DNA from: Flavivirga algicola
GTDB lineage: Bacteria > Bacteroidota > Bacteroidia > Flavobacteriales > Flavobacteriaceae
Assembly (NCBI RefSeq): GCF_012910715.1
Contig: NZ_JABBHF010000003.1
Coordinates: forward strand, 248,001-312,000
Length of the DNA: 64,000 nucleotides
Reading direction: 5' to 3'
The translations under genes and the position numbers were made by a program. The notes under the pieces were generated by a model, which ran no database searches, had not been told where the DNA came from, and worked only from the letters and a program-made list of their open reading frames with translations. Of this stretch, positions 27,631-35,444 are shown piece by piece; position 1 is the stretch's first letter; the number at the start of each line of letters is the position of its first letter.

Positions 27631-29739
27631 ATGCAAAGTTTTAGAACAGAAATAGAAAATCCGATTGTCGAAAATGACATTATAGAATTAGCTAATAAAA
27701 TTGAGCTTTTTCATAACGGTAAAATAGACGAAGAGAAGTTTAGAAGTCTTCGTTTAGCAAGAGGTGTTTACGGACAGCGTCAAGAAGGCGTGCAAATGAT
27801 TCGTATTAAATTACCTTACGGAAAGGTTAAGAGTAATCAATTACGCAGAATTTCGGAAGTATCCGACGAGTATTCTCGTGGCCGTTTACATATTACCACA
27901 CGTCAGGATATTCAAATTCACTATGTGGATTTAAATAGAACGCCAGAGCTTTGGGCTGAGTTAGAACGTGATGATGTGACACTTAGAGAAGCCTGTGGTA
28001 ATACGGTTAGAAATGTAACAGCATCTGAAACAGCGGGAATAGATGTTAATGAACCGTTTGATGTATCGCCTTATGCAGATGCTTTATTCCGTTTTTTCCT
28101 AAGAAACCCTATTTGTCAGGAAATGGGACGTAAGTTTAAGGTGTCTTTCTCTGCTTCAGATGAAGATACAGGCTTATCATACATGCATGATTTAGGTTTT
28201 ATAGCCAAAATCAAAAATGGTGTTCGTGGATTTAAAGTGATGCTTGGTGGTGGGTTAGGTTCACAGCCACGTCATGCCGATGTACTATATGATTTCCTGG
28301 AAACAGATAAGATTATTCCAGTAATGGAAGGTGTTTTGAGAATTTTTGATCGTCATGGTGAGCGTAAAAGTCGAGCCAAAGCACGTATGAAATTCTTAAT
28401 AAAAGATATCGGATTAGAAGCTTTTAAAAGTTTGGTTGAAGAAGAACAAAATGCCATTGAGTTTAAATCGGTGGCTATTGATGCAGATGCGTATGAAACT
28501 TCTAGACCAGTTGAAGTAAATGAAATTCCACAAGTTGAAATAAAAGACCAAAAGGCTTTTGAAACTTGGAAGTCTACGAATCTCATTCCTCAAAAACAGG
28601 AAGGCTATGTAGCGATAGGTATTAAAGTGTTTTTAGGAGATTTCTATACAGATAAAGCAAGATTATTAGCCGATTTAGTAGAAAAATATGCGGCTGGAGA
28701 ATTAAGACTATCGTTACGTCAAAATATTGTGATTCCTTTTGTAAAGGAAGCATTAGTACCGTTTTTCTACAATGAATTAGAAAAGTTAGGATTTGTAGAA
28801 GCGGGTTATAATAAAGCTGTCGATATTACAGCATGCCCAGGAACGGATACTTGTAATTTAGGAATTGCAAGTAGTACAGGAATTGCAGATGAATTGGAGC
28901 GTGTTATTAAGTCGGAATACCCACAATATCTAAATAATGAAGATCTAGTTATTAAAATAAGTGGTTGTATGAATGCTTGTGGACAACACAATATGGCAAA
29001 TATTGGTTTCCAAGGCATGTCTGTTCGTACACCAGATAAATTAGTAGCGCCAGCATTACAAGTACTGTTAGGTGGCGGTAATTTAGGGGACGGTCAAGGC
29101 GTATTTGCAGATAAGGTCGTTAAAGTGCCAAGTAAAAGAGGACCAGAAGCTTTAAGACGTATTTTAGACGATTTTGAGGCAAATGCCAATGGAAAGCAAT
29201 TTGTAGAATATTATAAAGAAAAAGGAGAAAAGTATTTCTACGATTTCTTAAACGATCTTCAAGATGTTACTAACTTAGCCCAAGATGATTTTATAGATTG
29301 GGGTGAAGAAGAGAAGTATGTTAAGGAGATTGGTATTGGTGAATGTGCTGGTGTTGTTATCGATTTAATTGCCACGTTGTTTTTAGAAAGTGAAGAGAAA
29401 ATTGAAAATGCTAAAAAATCTTTTGATAATAAAGTATATTCAAGTGCTATTTACCATGCATATAGTTCTTTAGTTAATTCTGCGAAAGCATTGTTATTAG
29501 CAGAAAATAAGAAAACAAATACACATGCAGGTATCGTAAGCCAATTTGACGAATTGTTTGTTGCAAATGGAAATATAGATTTAGGAACATCTTTTTCAGA
29601 ATTGATATATCAAATTAATAAATTTGCTCCAACTGAAGATTTTGCATCAAAGTATATTAACAATGCAAATTTATTTTTAGAAAAAGTAAAAGCATATAGA
29701 GAAGCTGAAACTAACAAGCTTGAGAAAAAAGCTGTTTAA
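27631..29739 (+). CDS. Siroheme/4Fe-4S sulfite (or nitrite) reductase with C-terminal HEPN-like domain
   Basis: A 702-residue protein. Residues 1-560 are a siroheme-dependent reductase with two ferredoxin-like halves and the cluster ligands Cys402, Cys408 (CPGTDTC) and Cys446, Cys450 (CMNAC). The cys operon context makes sulfite to sulfide the likely reaction, with ferredoxin as donor since no CysJ flavoprotein is present. Residues about 585-690 add a helical extension with YSSAIYHAYSSLVNSAKALLL, like HEPN domains. The R-x4-H nuclease motif of toxic HEPN proteins is absent, so an assembly or regulatory role is more likely. Siroheme genes follow directly. Nitrite reductase is the alternative call. 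Confidence 0.88.
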   Translation: MQSFRTEIENPIVENDIIELANKIELFHNGKIDEEKFRSLRLARGVYGQRQEGVQMIRIKLPYGKVKSNQLRRISEVSDEYSRGRLHITTRQDIQIHYVDLNRTPELWAELERDDVTLREACGNTVRNVTASETAGIDVNEPFDVSPYADALFRFFLRNPICQEMGRKFKVSFSASDEDTGLSYMHDLGFIAKIKNGVRGFKVMLGGGLGSQPRHADVLYDFLETDKIIPVMEGVLRIFDRHGERKSRAKARMKFLIKDIGLEAFKSLVEEEQNAIEFKSVAIDADAYETSRPVEVNEIPQVEIKDQKAFETWKSTNLIPQKQEGYVAIGIKVFLGDFYTDKARLLADLVEKYAAGELRLSLRQNIVIPFVKEALVPFFYNELEKLGFVEAGYNKAVDITACPGTDTCNLGIASSTGIADELERVIKSEYPQYLNNEDLVIKISGCMNACGQHNMANIGFQGMSVRTPDKLVAPALQVLLGGGNLGDGQGVFADKVVKVPSKRGPEALRRILDDFEANANGKQFVEYYKEKGEKYFYDFLNDLQDVTNLAQDDFIDWGEEEKYVKEIGIGECAGVVIDLIATLFLESEEKIENAKKSFDNKVYSSAIYHAYSSLVNSAKALLLAENKKTNTHAGIVSQFDELFVANGNIDLGTSFSELIYQINKFAPTEDFASKYINNANLFLEKVKAYREAETNKLEKKAV

Positions 29740-29747
29740 AAATTAAT

Positions 29748-30509
29748 ATGAGTTTAAAAACCCCAAAATTAACTGTTGTAGGTGCTGGACCAGGCGATGT
29801 AGATTTAATAACACTTAAGGCTATTAAAGCTATTGAGTCTGCAGATGTTATCCTGTACGATGCACTTATAAATGAAGCCCTGCTAAAATATGCATCAAGC
29901 GAGGCAGAACTTATTTTTGTGGGTAAGCGAAAAGGATGTTATGCTTTTCAGCAAGAACAAATCAATGAACTTATAGTTAGTAAAGCAAAAAGTTCTGGTC
30001 ACGTCGTGCGTTTAAAAGGAGGTGATCCATTTATATTTGGGAGAGGTGCTGAGGAGATTGATTATGTAAGGTCTTTTGGGTTGGAAACTTTTGTAGTTCC
30101 TGGAATATCATCGGCTCTTGCTGTACCAGCATATCAAGGGATTCCTTTAACCAAACGAAATGCTTCCGAAAGTTTTTGGGTGATTACTGGAACAACTAAA
30201 AATCATCAATTGTCATCCGATGTTGCCTTGGCAGCAAAATCAAAGGCGACTGTAGTCATTTTGATGGGCATGAGTAAGCTGCGTGAAATTGTTCGTATTT
30301 TTTCAGAAGAAAACAAACAAGATACACCTATCGCGATTATCCAAAATGGAACGCGAGACAATGAAAATGTAGGTATCGGGACTATAGAAAACATCGTTGG
30401 TATTGTAACAGAAAAAGAGTTGGCAAACCCAGCTATTATTGTTATCGGTGATGTCGTTAAGGAGCGTGCTGTATTAACAACCATTTGTAAAGAGGTTAAC
30501 GCTATATAA
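29748..30509 (+). CDS. cobA: Uroporphyrinogen-III C-methyltransferase
   Basis: A 253-residue SAM-dependent methyltransferase that converts uroporphyrinogen III to precorrin-2, the first step to siroheme. It has the tetrapyrrole methylase signatures VVGAGPGDVDLITLKA, LYDALI, VRLKGGDPFIFGRG and VVPGISSALAVPAYQGIPLT. It starts 8 nt after the sulfite reductase that needs siroheme and lies 11 nt before the second siroheme gene. It stands alone, not fused as in E. coli CysG. Confidence 0.95.
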   Translation: MSLKTPKLTVVGAGPGDVDLITLKAIKAIESADVILYDALINEALLKYASSEAELIFVGKRKGCYAFQQEQINELIVSKAKSSGHVVRLKGGDPFIFGRGAEEIDYVRSFGLETFVVPGISSALAVPAYQGIPLTKRNASESFWVITGTTKNHQLSSDVALAAKSKATVVILMGMSKLREIVRIFSEENKQDTPIAIIQNGTRDNENVGIGTIENIVGIVTEKELANPAIIVIGDVVKERAVLTTICKEVNAI

Positions 30510-30520
30510 GTTGATTGGAT

Positions 30521-31105
30521 ATGGAAAGGAATAATTTATATCCTATTTTTTTAAAGACTAAAAATTTAAGTGTTCTCATTGTAGGCGGTGGTTATGTAGC
30601 TGAGGAAAAATTAACCTTTTTACTTAAATCGAGCCCTGACGCACATGTTACCATGGTATCGCCTATGTTTAGAGAGGGGACCGTAGCACTAGCAAAAAAA
30701 GGCGATGTTGCGTTGGTTGAAGATGTATATGAAAAAAGTTATTTAGAAGGAAAGCATATGGTTGTAGCTACGACTGATGTACCCGAAGTCAATATACAGG
30801 TCTGGAAAGACTGTAGGGTTGAGGCCAAATTAGTTAATGTAGCAGATAATCCACCATATTGTGATTTTTACATGGGTGGTATTGTAACAAAAGGTCATGT
30901 AAAAGTAGCGATATCCACCAATGGAAAATCGCCAACAACAGCTAAAAGGTTACGTCAGTTTTTTGAGGATGTCATTCCAGAAAATGTAGACGACTTGGTC
31001 AAGAATTTAAATGAATATAGAAAAACAATAAAAGGTGATTTCGAACAAAAAGTAGAAACGCTAAACGAATTTACCAAAGGATTAATTGCAAAAAAAGAAT
31101 CGTAA
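30521..31105 (+). CDS. Precorrin-2 dehydrogenase / sirohydrochlorin ferrochelatase-type protein
   Basis: A 194-residue Met8p/CysG-N-type protein from ATG 30521 (a TTG at 30515 would add two residues). It has NLSVLIVGGGYVAEEKL (NAD motif GGGYVA), ATTDVPEVN and a NVADNPPYCDFYMGG block including the Asp thought to act in Met8p, followed by VAISTNGKSPTTAKRLR. It would oxidise precorrin-2 with NAD+ and insert Fe2+ to give siroheme. It works with cobA just upstream. The next gene starts 2 nt after its stop. Confidence 0.92.
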   Translation: MERNNLYPIFLKTKNLSVLIVGGGYVAEEKLTFLLKSSPDAHVTMVSPMFREGTVALAKKGDVALVEDVYEKSYLEGKHMVVATTDVPEVNIQVWKDCRVEAKLVNVADNPPYCDFYMGGIVTKGHVKVAISTNGKSPTTAKRLRQFFEDVIPENVDDLVKNLNEYRKTIKGDFEQKVETLNEFTKGLIAKKES

Positions 31106-31106
31106 T

Positions 31107-32159
31107 ATGATTAAAACAGATATACTTATAATAGGTGCAGGACCAACGGGATTATTTACAGTTTTTGAAGCGGGTTTATTAAAACTTAAATGTCATTTAA
31201 TTGATGCGTTGCCGCAAGCAGGAGGACAATGTTCAGAAATTTATCCTAAAAAGCCTATTTATGATATTCCTGGGTTTCCAGAAATTTTGGCAGGTGATTT
31301 AACTAAAAACCTTTTAGAACAAGGAAAACAATTTGAACCTGGGTTTACTCTAGGCGAGCGTGCTGAAACTATAGAGAAACAAGAAGACGGCTCTTTTATC
31401 GTAACAACAAACAAAGGAACACAACACCATGCACCAGTAGTAGCCATTGCAGGTGGTTTGGGGTCTTTCGAGCCTAGAAAACCAGCTATCGAAGGTATTG
31501 CCGATTATGAAGATAAAGGTGTTGAATATATCATTAAAGACCCTGAAGTTTATAGAGATAAAAAAGTAGTGATTTCTGGAGGAGGAGATTCTGCTTTAGA
31601 TTGGAGCATCTTTTTAACTGATGTCGCTTCAGAAGTAACATTGATTCATAGAAGAAATGAATTTAGAGGGGCTTTAGATTCTGTTGAAAAAGTTAGGGAA
31701 TTAACCCTTCTAAATAAAATAAACTTGATCACGCCAGCAGAGGTTAAAGAACTTCATGGTGATGAAAAAATAGAAGCGGTTACTGTAGTGAAAGATGGAG
31801 AAGCTACTAAAATTGAAACAGACCACTTCATTCCATTATTTGGTTTATCTCCTAAATTGGGACCTATTGCTAATTGGGGATTAGAAATAGAGAAAAATGC
31901 TATAAAAGTTGATAATTCCTTAAACTATCAAACAAATATACCTGGTATTTTTGCTATAGGTGATGTCAATACATATCCAGAGAAATTAAAACTAATTCTT
32001 TGTGGTTTCCATGAGGCAACTTTAATGTGTCAGGCAGCTTATAGAATTATCAATCCAGGTAAAAAGTATGTATTAAAATATACAACAGTTAGTGGTATTG
32101 ATGGTTTTGACGGCACACGTAAAGAAGCACCTAAAGCAGTTGTTCAAGCGATTAATTAA
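31107..32159 (+). CDS. Thioredoxin reductase-like ferredoxin--NADP+ reductase
   Basis: A 350-residue FAD/NADPH protein. ATG 31107 is chosen because the frame upstream overlaps the previous gene. It has the FAD motif DILIIGAGPTGLF, the NADPH motif VISGGGDSALDW (about 161-172), and IFAIGDVN near the second FAD site. The CxxC redox pair of thioredoxin reductase is missing from the NADPH domain, and the C-terminus extends past the TrxR end, both features of TrxR-like ferredoxin-NADP reductases. In this operon it can reduce ferredoxin for the sulfite reductase (inference). Confidence 0.88.
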   Translation: MIKTDILIIGAGPTGLFTVFEAGLLKLKCHLIDALPQAGGQCSEIYPKKPIYDIPGFPEILAGDLTKNLLEQGKQFEPGFTLGERAETIEKQEDGSFIVTTNKGTQHHAPVVAIAGGLGSFEPRKPAIEGIADYEDKGVEYIIKDPEVYRDKKVVISGGGDSALDWSIFLTDVASEVTLIHRRNEFRGALDSVEKVRELTLLNKINLITPAEVKELHGDEKIEAVTVVKDGEATKIETDHFIPLFGLSPKLGPIANWGLEIEKNAIKVDNSLNYQTNIPGIFAIGDVNTYPEKLKLILCGFHEATLMCQAAYRIINPGKKYVLKYTTVSGIDGFDGTRKEAPKAVVQAIN

Positions 32160-32167
32160 ACAAATGC

Positions 32168-32911
32168 ATGAAAAAAAGTTACAATGTTTGTTTAAAGGAT
32201 ACGGTTAAAACGTTTACAAAAAGATTGTTTTATGCTTTGTTTGATGAAGAACAGGAAGTAACACATGCAGAATATTTAGAAAAAACGTTTCTTAAAACAC
32301 TATCTAAACTATCCATAGAAGACGGGGCAGGAACATGGAAACGTTTTAAAGAAAACCTTCCAGACATTAGAAGGCAATTAGATTTAGATGCTAAAGCTTT
32401 TGAGAATAACGATCCAGCTTCCTATAATTTAGAGGAAATCTATCTGGCATATCCTGGGTTTCATGCCATATCTATTTATAGATTGAGCCATGCACTTTAT
32501 AAATTGAATGTGCCAATTCTTCCCAGAATGATGAGCGAATATATTCATGGTATAACGGGTATAGACATACATCCAGGAGCAACTATAGAAGAATCATTTT
32601 ATATAGATCACGGAACAGGGATTGTAATAGGGGAATCGTCCATTATTGGTAAGAACGTAAAAATATATCAAGGAGTTACCTTAGGGGGGATTCAAGTATC
32701 TAAAAGTCTGGCATCAACAAAAAGACACCCAACTATTGAAGATAATGTATGTATCTATGCGAATGCAACCATTTTAGGAGGCGATATTGTTATAGGGGCC
32801 AATAGTATTATAGGGGCCAATGTATGGATAACCCAATCGGTACCAGAAAACTCGTTGGTAACTTATCAAACCGAAATTAAAATAAGACCTAAAAAGAATG
32901 GCATACGGTAA
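32168..32911 (+). CDS. cysE: Serine O-acetyltransferase
   Basis: A 247-residue hexapeptide-repeat acyltransferase that makes O-acetylserine. The helical N-terminal region is followed by a left-handed beta-helix with GIDIHPGATIEESFYIDHGTG (includes catalytic Asp-His), VVIGE-like turns, KIYQGVTLGG and KRHPTIEDNV. The repeated GANSIIGANVW block is normal hexapeptide structure. The C-terminus overlaps the start of the cysteine synthase gene by 14 nt. Inhibition by cysteine through the C-terminal tail is known for the family but cannot be judged here. Confidence 0.94.
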   Translation: MKKSYNVCLKDTVKTFTKRLFYALFDEEQEVTHAEYLEKTFLKTLSKLSIEDGAGTWKRFKENLPDIRRQLDLDAKAFENNDPASYNLEEIYLAYPGFHAISIYRLSHALYKLNVPILPRMMSEYIHGITGIDIHPGATIEESFYIDHGTGIVIGESSIIGKNVKIYQGVTLGGIQVSKSLASTKRHPTIEDNVCIYANATILGGDIVIGANSIIGANVWITQSVPENSLVTYQTEIKIRPKKNGIR

Positions 32912-33788
32912 AAGTATCCTGGATCAAATTGGAAATACACCAATTGTAGAAGCCAGTCATATTATAAAAAATAAAAACGTCCGATTGTTTTTAAAACTAG
33001 AAGGAAATAATCCTGGAGGTAGTGTGAAAGATCGTGCTGCTTTTAATATGATTAATGAGGCACTTAAACGTGGCGATATTAAAAAAGGGGGTACTTTAGT
33101 AGAAGCAACTAGTGGGAATACGGGAATAGCGCTGGCTTTTATTGCACAATTGCTAGGGTTGAATATGGTGTTAATTATGCCAGAGAATTCTACCGAAGAA
33201 CGGGTGAAGACGATGCGAGCTTATGGCGCGGAGGTAATTTTAACTCCAGCAGATATTGGTATTGAAGGTTCTAGAGATTTAGCTTTTAAATTGAGAGATG
33301 AAAAAGGATATACACTTTTAAATCAGTTTGAAAATGATGATAACTGGAAAGCACATTACAAAACGACAGGACCAGAAATATGGAGAGATACAGAAGGTGA
33401 AGTAACGCACTTTGTATCTGCTATGGGAACAACTGGAACCATTATGGGGACATCAACTTTTTTGAAAGAAAAAAATAAAAATATATCCATTGTAGGAGCG
33501 CAACCTGCTGATGGTGCCAGGATACCTGGTATTAGAAAATGGTCACCAGATTATGTGCCTAAGTTTTTTGATCGTTCTAGGGTAGATGTTGTAGTAGATG
33601 TGAATGAAGAAGATGCCAGAGTAACAACCCAACGTTTAGCAAAAGAAGAAGGGGTTTTTGCAGGTATGAGCAGTGGTGGCGCTGTATTTTGTGCTTTAAA
33701 AATAGCTGAGTCTATTGATAAAGGCGTTATCGTTGCCATTATTTGTGATAGAGGAGATAGATATTTATCATCACCTTTATTCGAATAA
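32898..33788 (+). CDS. cysM: Cysteine synthase, CysM-like
   Basis: A 296-residue PLP enzyme that makes cysteine from O-acetylserine and sulfide. It begins SILDQIGNTPIVE, has PLP Lys in NPGGSVKDRAA, the substrate loop EATSGNTG, and the phosphate loop AMGTTGTIMG. The short length and C-terminal end are closer to CysM than CysK. It ends the sulfate-to-cysteine operon and overlaps cysE by 14 nt, which supports coupled translation. Specificity for thiosulfate, known for some CysM enzymes, cannot be told. Confidence 0.93.
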   Translation: MAYGKSILDQIGNTPIVEASHIIKNKNVRLFLKLEGNNPGGSVKDRAAFNMINEALKRGDIKKGGTLVEATSGNTGIALAFIAQLLGLNMVLIMPENSTEERVKTMRAYGAEVILTPADIGIEGSRDLAFKLRDEKGYTLLNQFENDDNWKAHYKTTGPEIWRDTEGEVTHFVSAMGTTGTIMGTSTFLKEKNKNISIVGAQPADGARIPGIRKWSPDYVPKFFDRSRVDVVVDVNEEDARVTTQRLAKEEGVFAGMSSGGAVFCALKIAESIDKGVIVAIICDRGDRYLSSPLFE

Positions 33789-33866
33789 TACATTTTTCAG
33801 TAAATTATAAGGATAAGAGAAATATAGTTGTTATTTTTGCCCTTAGTTCATTAACGTATTAATATT

Positions 33867-33973
33867 GTTATCAAGAAAGGTAGAGGGAATAGACCCTGTG
33901 AAGCCTTGGCAACCCTTTAACTTTAAAGAAGGTGCTAAATTCTACTAATATTCAATAATATTAGAAAGATAAC
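33867..33973 (+). promoter_or_regulatory. SAM-I (S-box) riboswitch upstream of the split metH
   Basis: The element shows the S-box core AAGAAAGGTAGAGGGA, GACCC, TGAAGCC, GGCAACCC and AAGGTGCTAAATTC. P1 pairs GTTATC (33867-33872) with GATAAC (33968-33973). A -7-like box TATTTTTG lies at 33832-33839 without a clear upstream box. After the aptamer come 157 nt to the metH start; I see GAAAAGT/ACTTTTC (33974-33996) and an AT-rich hairpin near 34090-34110 but no strong terminator, so the mode of control is unclear. The 342-base gap between cysM and metH holds only this leader. Confidence 0.93.
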
Positions 33974-34130
33974 GAAAAGTGTTTCTTTTACTTTTCTTGA
34001 TGACAACATATAGATAAAACGAATATTTGAAAATCAAATAGACGTCAAACTGAATGTGTTTTAGTTTCTCATAATATTTGGATGAGATGATTCTGAAATT
34101 AATTTAGAATAAGGTTTAAAAAGTATTAAA

Positions 34131-35150
34131 ATGTCGAACATACAACAAGCTTTACAAGAACGTATTTTAGTGCTGGATGGTGCTATGGGTACCATGTTAC
34201 AGGCTTATAAGTTTACTGAAGAAGATTTTAGAGGCGAACGCTTCAAAGATTACCCTACACCATTGCAAGGCAATAACGATTTGCTATCAATTACACAGCC
34301 AGAAGCGATTAAAGAGATACATGCCAAGTACTTTGAAGTGGGTGCAGATATTGTGGAAACCAATACGTTTTCTGGTACAACAATTGCCATGGCAGATTAT
34401 CAAATGGAAGATTTGGTGTATGAGCTTAATTACCAATCTGCCAAGATCGCTAAGGAAGTAGCAGACGAATTTACAGCAAAAGAGCCGCACAAGCCTCGTT
34501 TTGTGGCTGGATCCATTGGACCAACAAACCGTACGGCAAGTATGTCTCCAGATGTTAACGATCCAGGCTATAGAGCCGTTACTTTTGATGAGCTGCGTAT
34601 AGCCTATAAACTACAGGTGGAAGCGCTCGTTGATGGTGGTGCCGATTTGTTATTGGTAGAAACAGTTTTTGATACTTTAAATGCTAAAGCGGCTTTGTTT
34701 GCCATAGAAGAAGTTAAAGAAGAGCGAAATATCGATATTCCCATTATGCTTAGCGGTACCATTACAGATGCATCAGGAAGAACACTTTCTGGCCAAACGG
34801 CAGAAGCTTTTTTAATTTCCGTGTCACATATTCCGTTACTGTCCGTTGGTTTTAATTGTGCTTTAGGTGCTAATTTATTACAGCCTCATTTAGAAGCCAT
34901 TGCCTCTAAAACCGATTTTGCTATTTCGGCACACCCTAATGCAGGCTTACCAAATGCTTTTGGTGAGTATGATGAAACACCAGAAGAAATGGGGGCTCAA
35001 ATAGAAGAGTACTTGAAAAAGAATTTAATAAACATTATAGGAGGCTGTTGTGGTACGAGTCCAGAGCATATTAAAGTTATTGCAGATATAGCTGCGAAGT
35101 ATAAACCTAGGCAAAGTGTCACCCTGAGCGCAGTCGAAGGGTCTCATTAA
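34131..35150 (+). CDS. metH: Methionine synthase N-terminal part: homocysteine S-methyltransferase domain
   Basis: A 339-residue homocysteine-binding domain equal to the first MetH module. [10 protein letters not shown] opens the barrel; zinc ligands are Cys243 (GFNCALG) and Cys306-Cys307 (GGCCGT). The folate, cobalamin and activation modules are on a separate gene at 35444, so MetH is split. The two parts must act together to transfer methyl from methyl-cobalamin to homocysteine. The last residues, [11 protein letters not shown], are read through an interspersed repeat (35118-35145) and are not part of the fold. The SAM riboswitch lies upstream. Confidence 0.92.
   Translation: MSNIQQALQERILVLDGAMGTMLQAYKFTEEDFRGERFKDYPTPLQGNNDLLSITQPEAIKEIHAKYFEVGADIVETNTFSGTTIAMADYQMEDLVYELNYQSAKIAKEVADEFTAKEPHKPRFVAGSIGPTNRTASMSPDVNDPGYRAVTFDELRIAYKLQVEALVDGGADLLLVETVFDTLNAKAALFAIEEVKEERNIDIPIMLSGTITDASGRTLSGQTAEAFLISVSHIPLLSVGFNCALGANLLQPHLEAIASKTDFAISAHPNAGLPNAFGEYDETPEEMGAQIEEYLKKNLINIIGGCCGTSPEHIKVIADIAAKYKPRQSVTLSAVEGSH
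35118..35145. repeat. Interspersed repeat in the 3' end of the metH N-terminal gene
   Basis: GTCACCCTGAGCGCAGTCGA continuing into AGGGTCTC is a known-looking flavobacterial repeat with ACCCT/AGGGT ends. It supplies the last codons (SVTLSAVEG) and lies 5 bases before the end of the gene. Confidence 0.7.
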
Positions 35151-35162
35151 TAGAAGCATATA

Positions 35163-35444
35163 ATGATACTGGAAGTAGCCATACTAAATATCAAAAAAGG
35201 ACTTTCTGAAGATTTTGAAAAAAGTTTTCAAGAAGCACAAAGTATCATTGTATCTATGAAAGGCTATATATCTCACGAATTAAAGAAGTGTATAGAACAA
35301 GAAGATAAATATATATTATTGGTGAATTGGGAAACTGTTGAAGACCATGACATAGGGTTCAGAAAATCGAATGCTTATCAAAAATGGAAAACACTATTAC
35401 ATCATTTTTATGAACCATTTCCAATTGTAGAACATTATAAATAA
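35163..35444 (+). CDS. ABM-family (antibiotic biosynthesis monooxygenase-like) small protein
   Basis: A 93-residue ferredoxin-fold protein: [21 protein letters not shown] at the start, [35 protein letters not shown] in the middle, and a closing [11 protein letters not shown]. This is the dimeric alpha/beta-barrel ABM family (YgiN-like), whose members include quinol oxygenases and haem-degrading enzymes; many have no known role. The gene sits between the two metH parts, 12 nt after the first and overlapping the second by one base, so it is co-expressed with methionine synthase. A function in that context is unknown. Confidence 0.83.
   Translation: MILEVAILNIKKGLSEDFEKSFQEAQSIIVSMKGYISHELKKCIEQEDKYILLVNWETVEDHDIGFRKSNAYQKWKTLLHHFYEPFPIVEHYK

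Noticed and set aside
32760-32830. Tandem repeat with ATAGGGGCCAAT words
   Set aside because: It codes the hexapeptide repeats of CysE and is explained by the beta-helix fold.
33789-34130. Cobalamin riboswitch before metH
   Set aside because: No B12-box core is visible; the conserved blocks fit SAM-I exactly.
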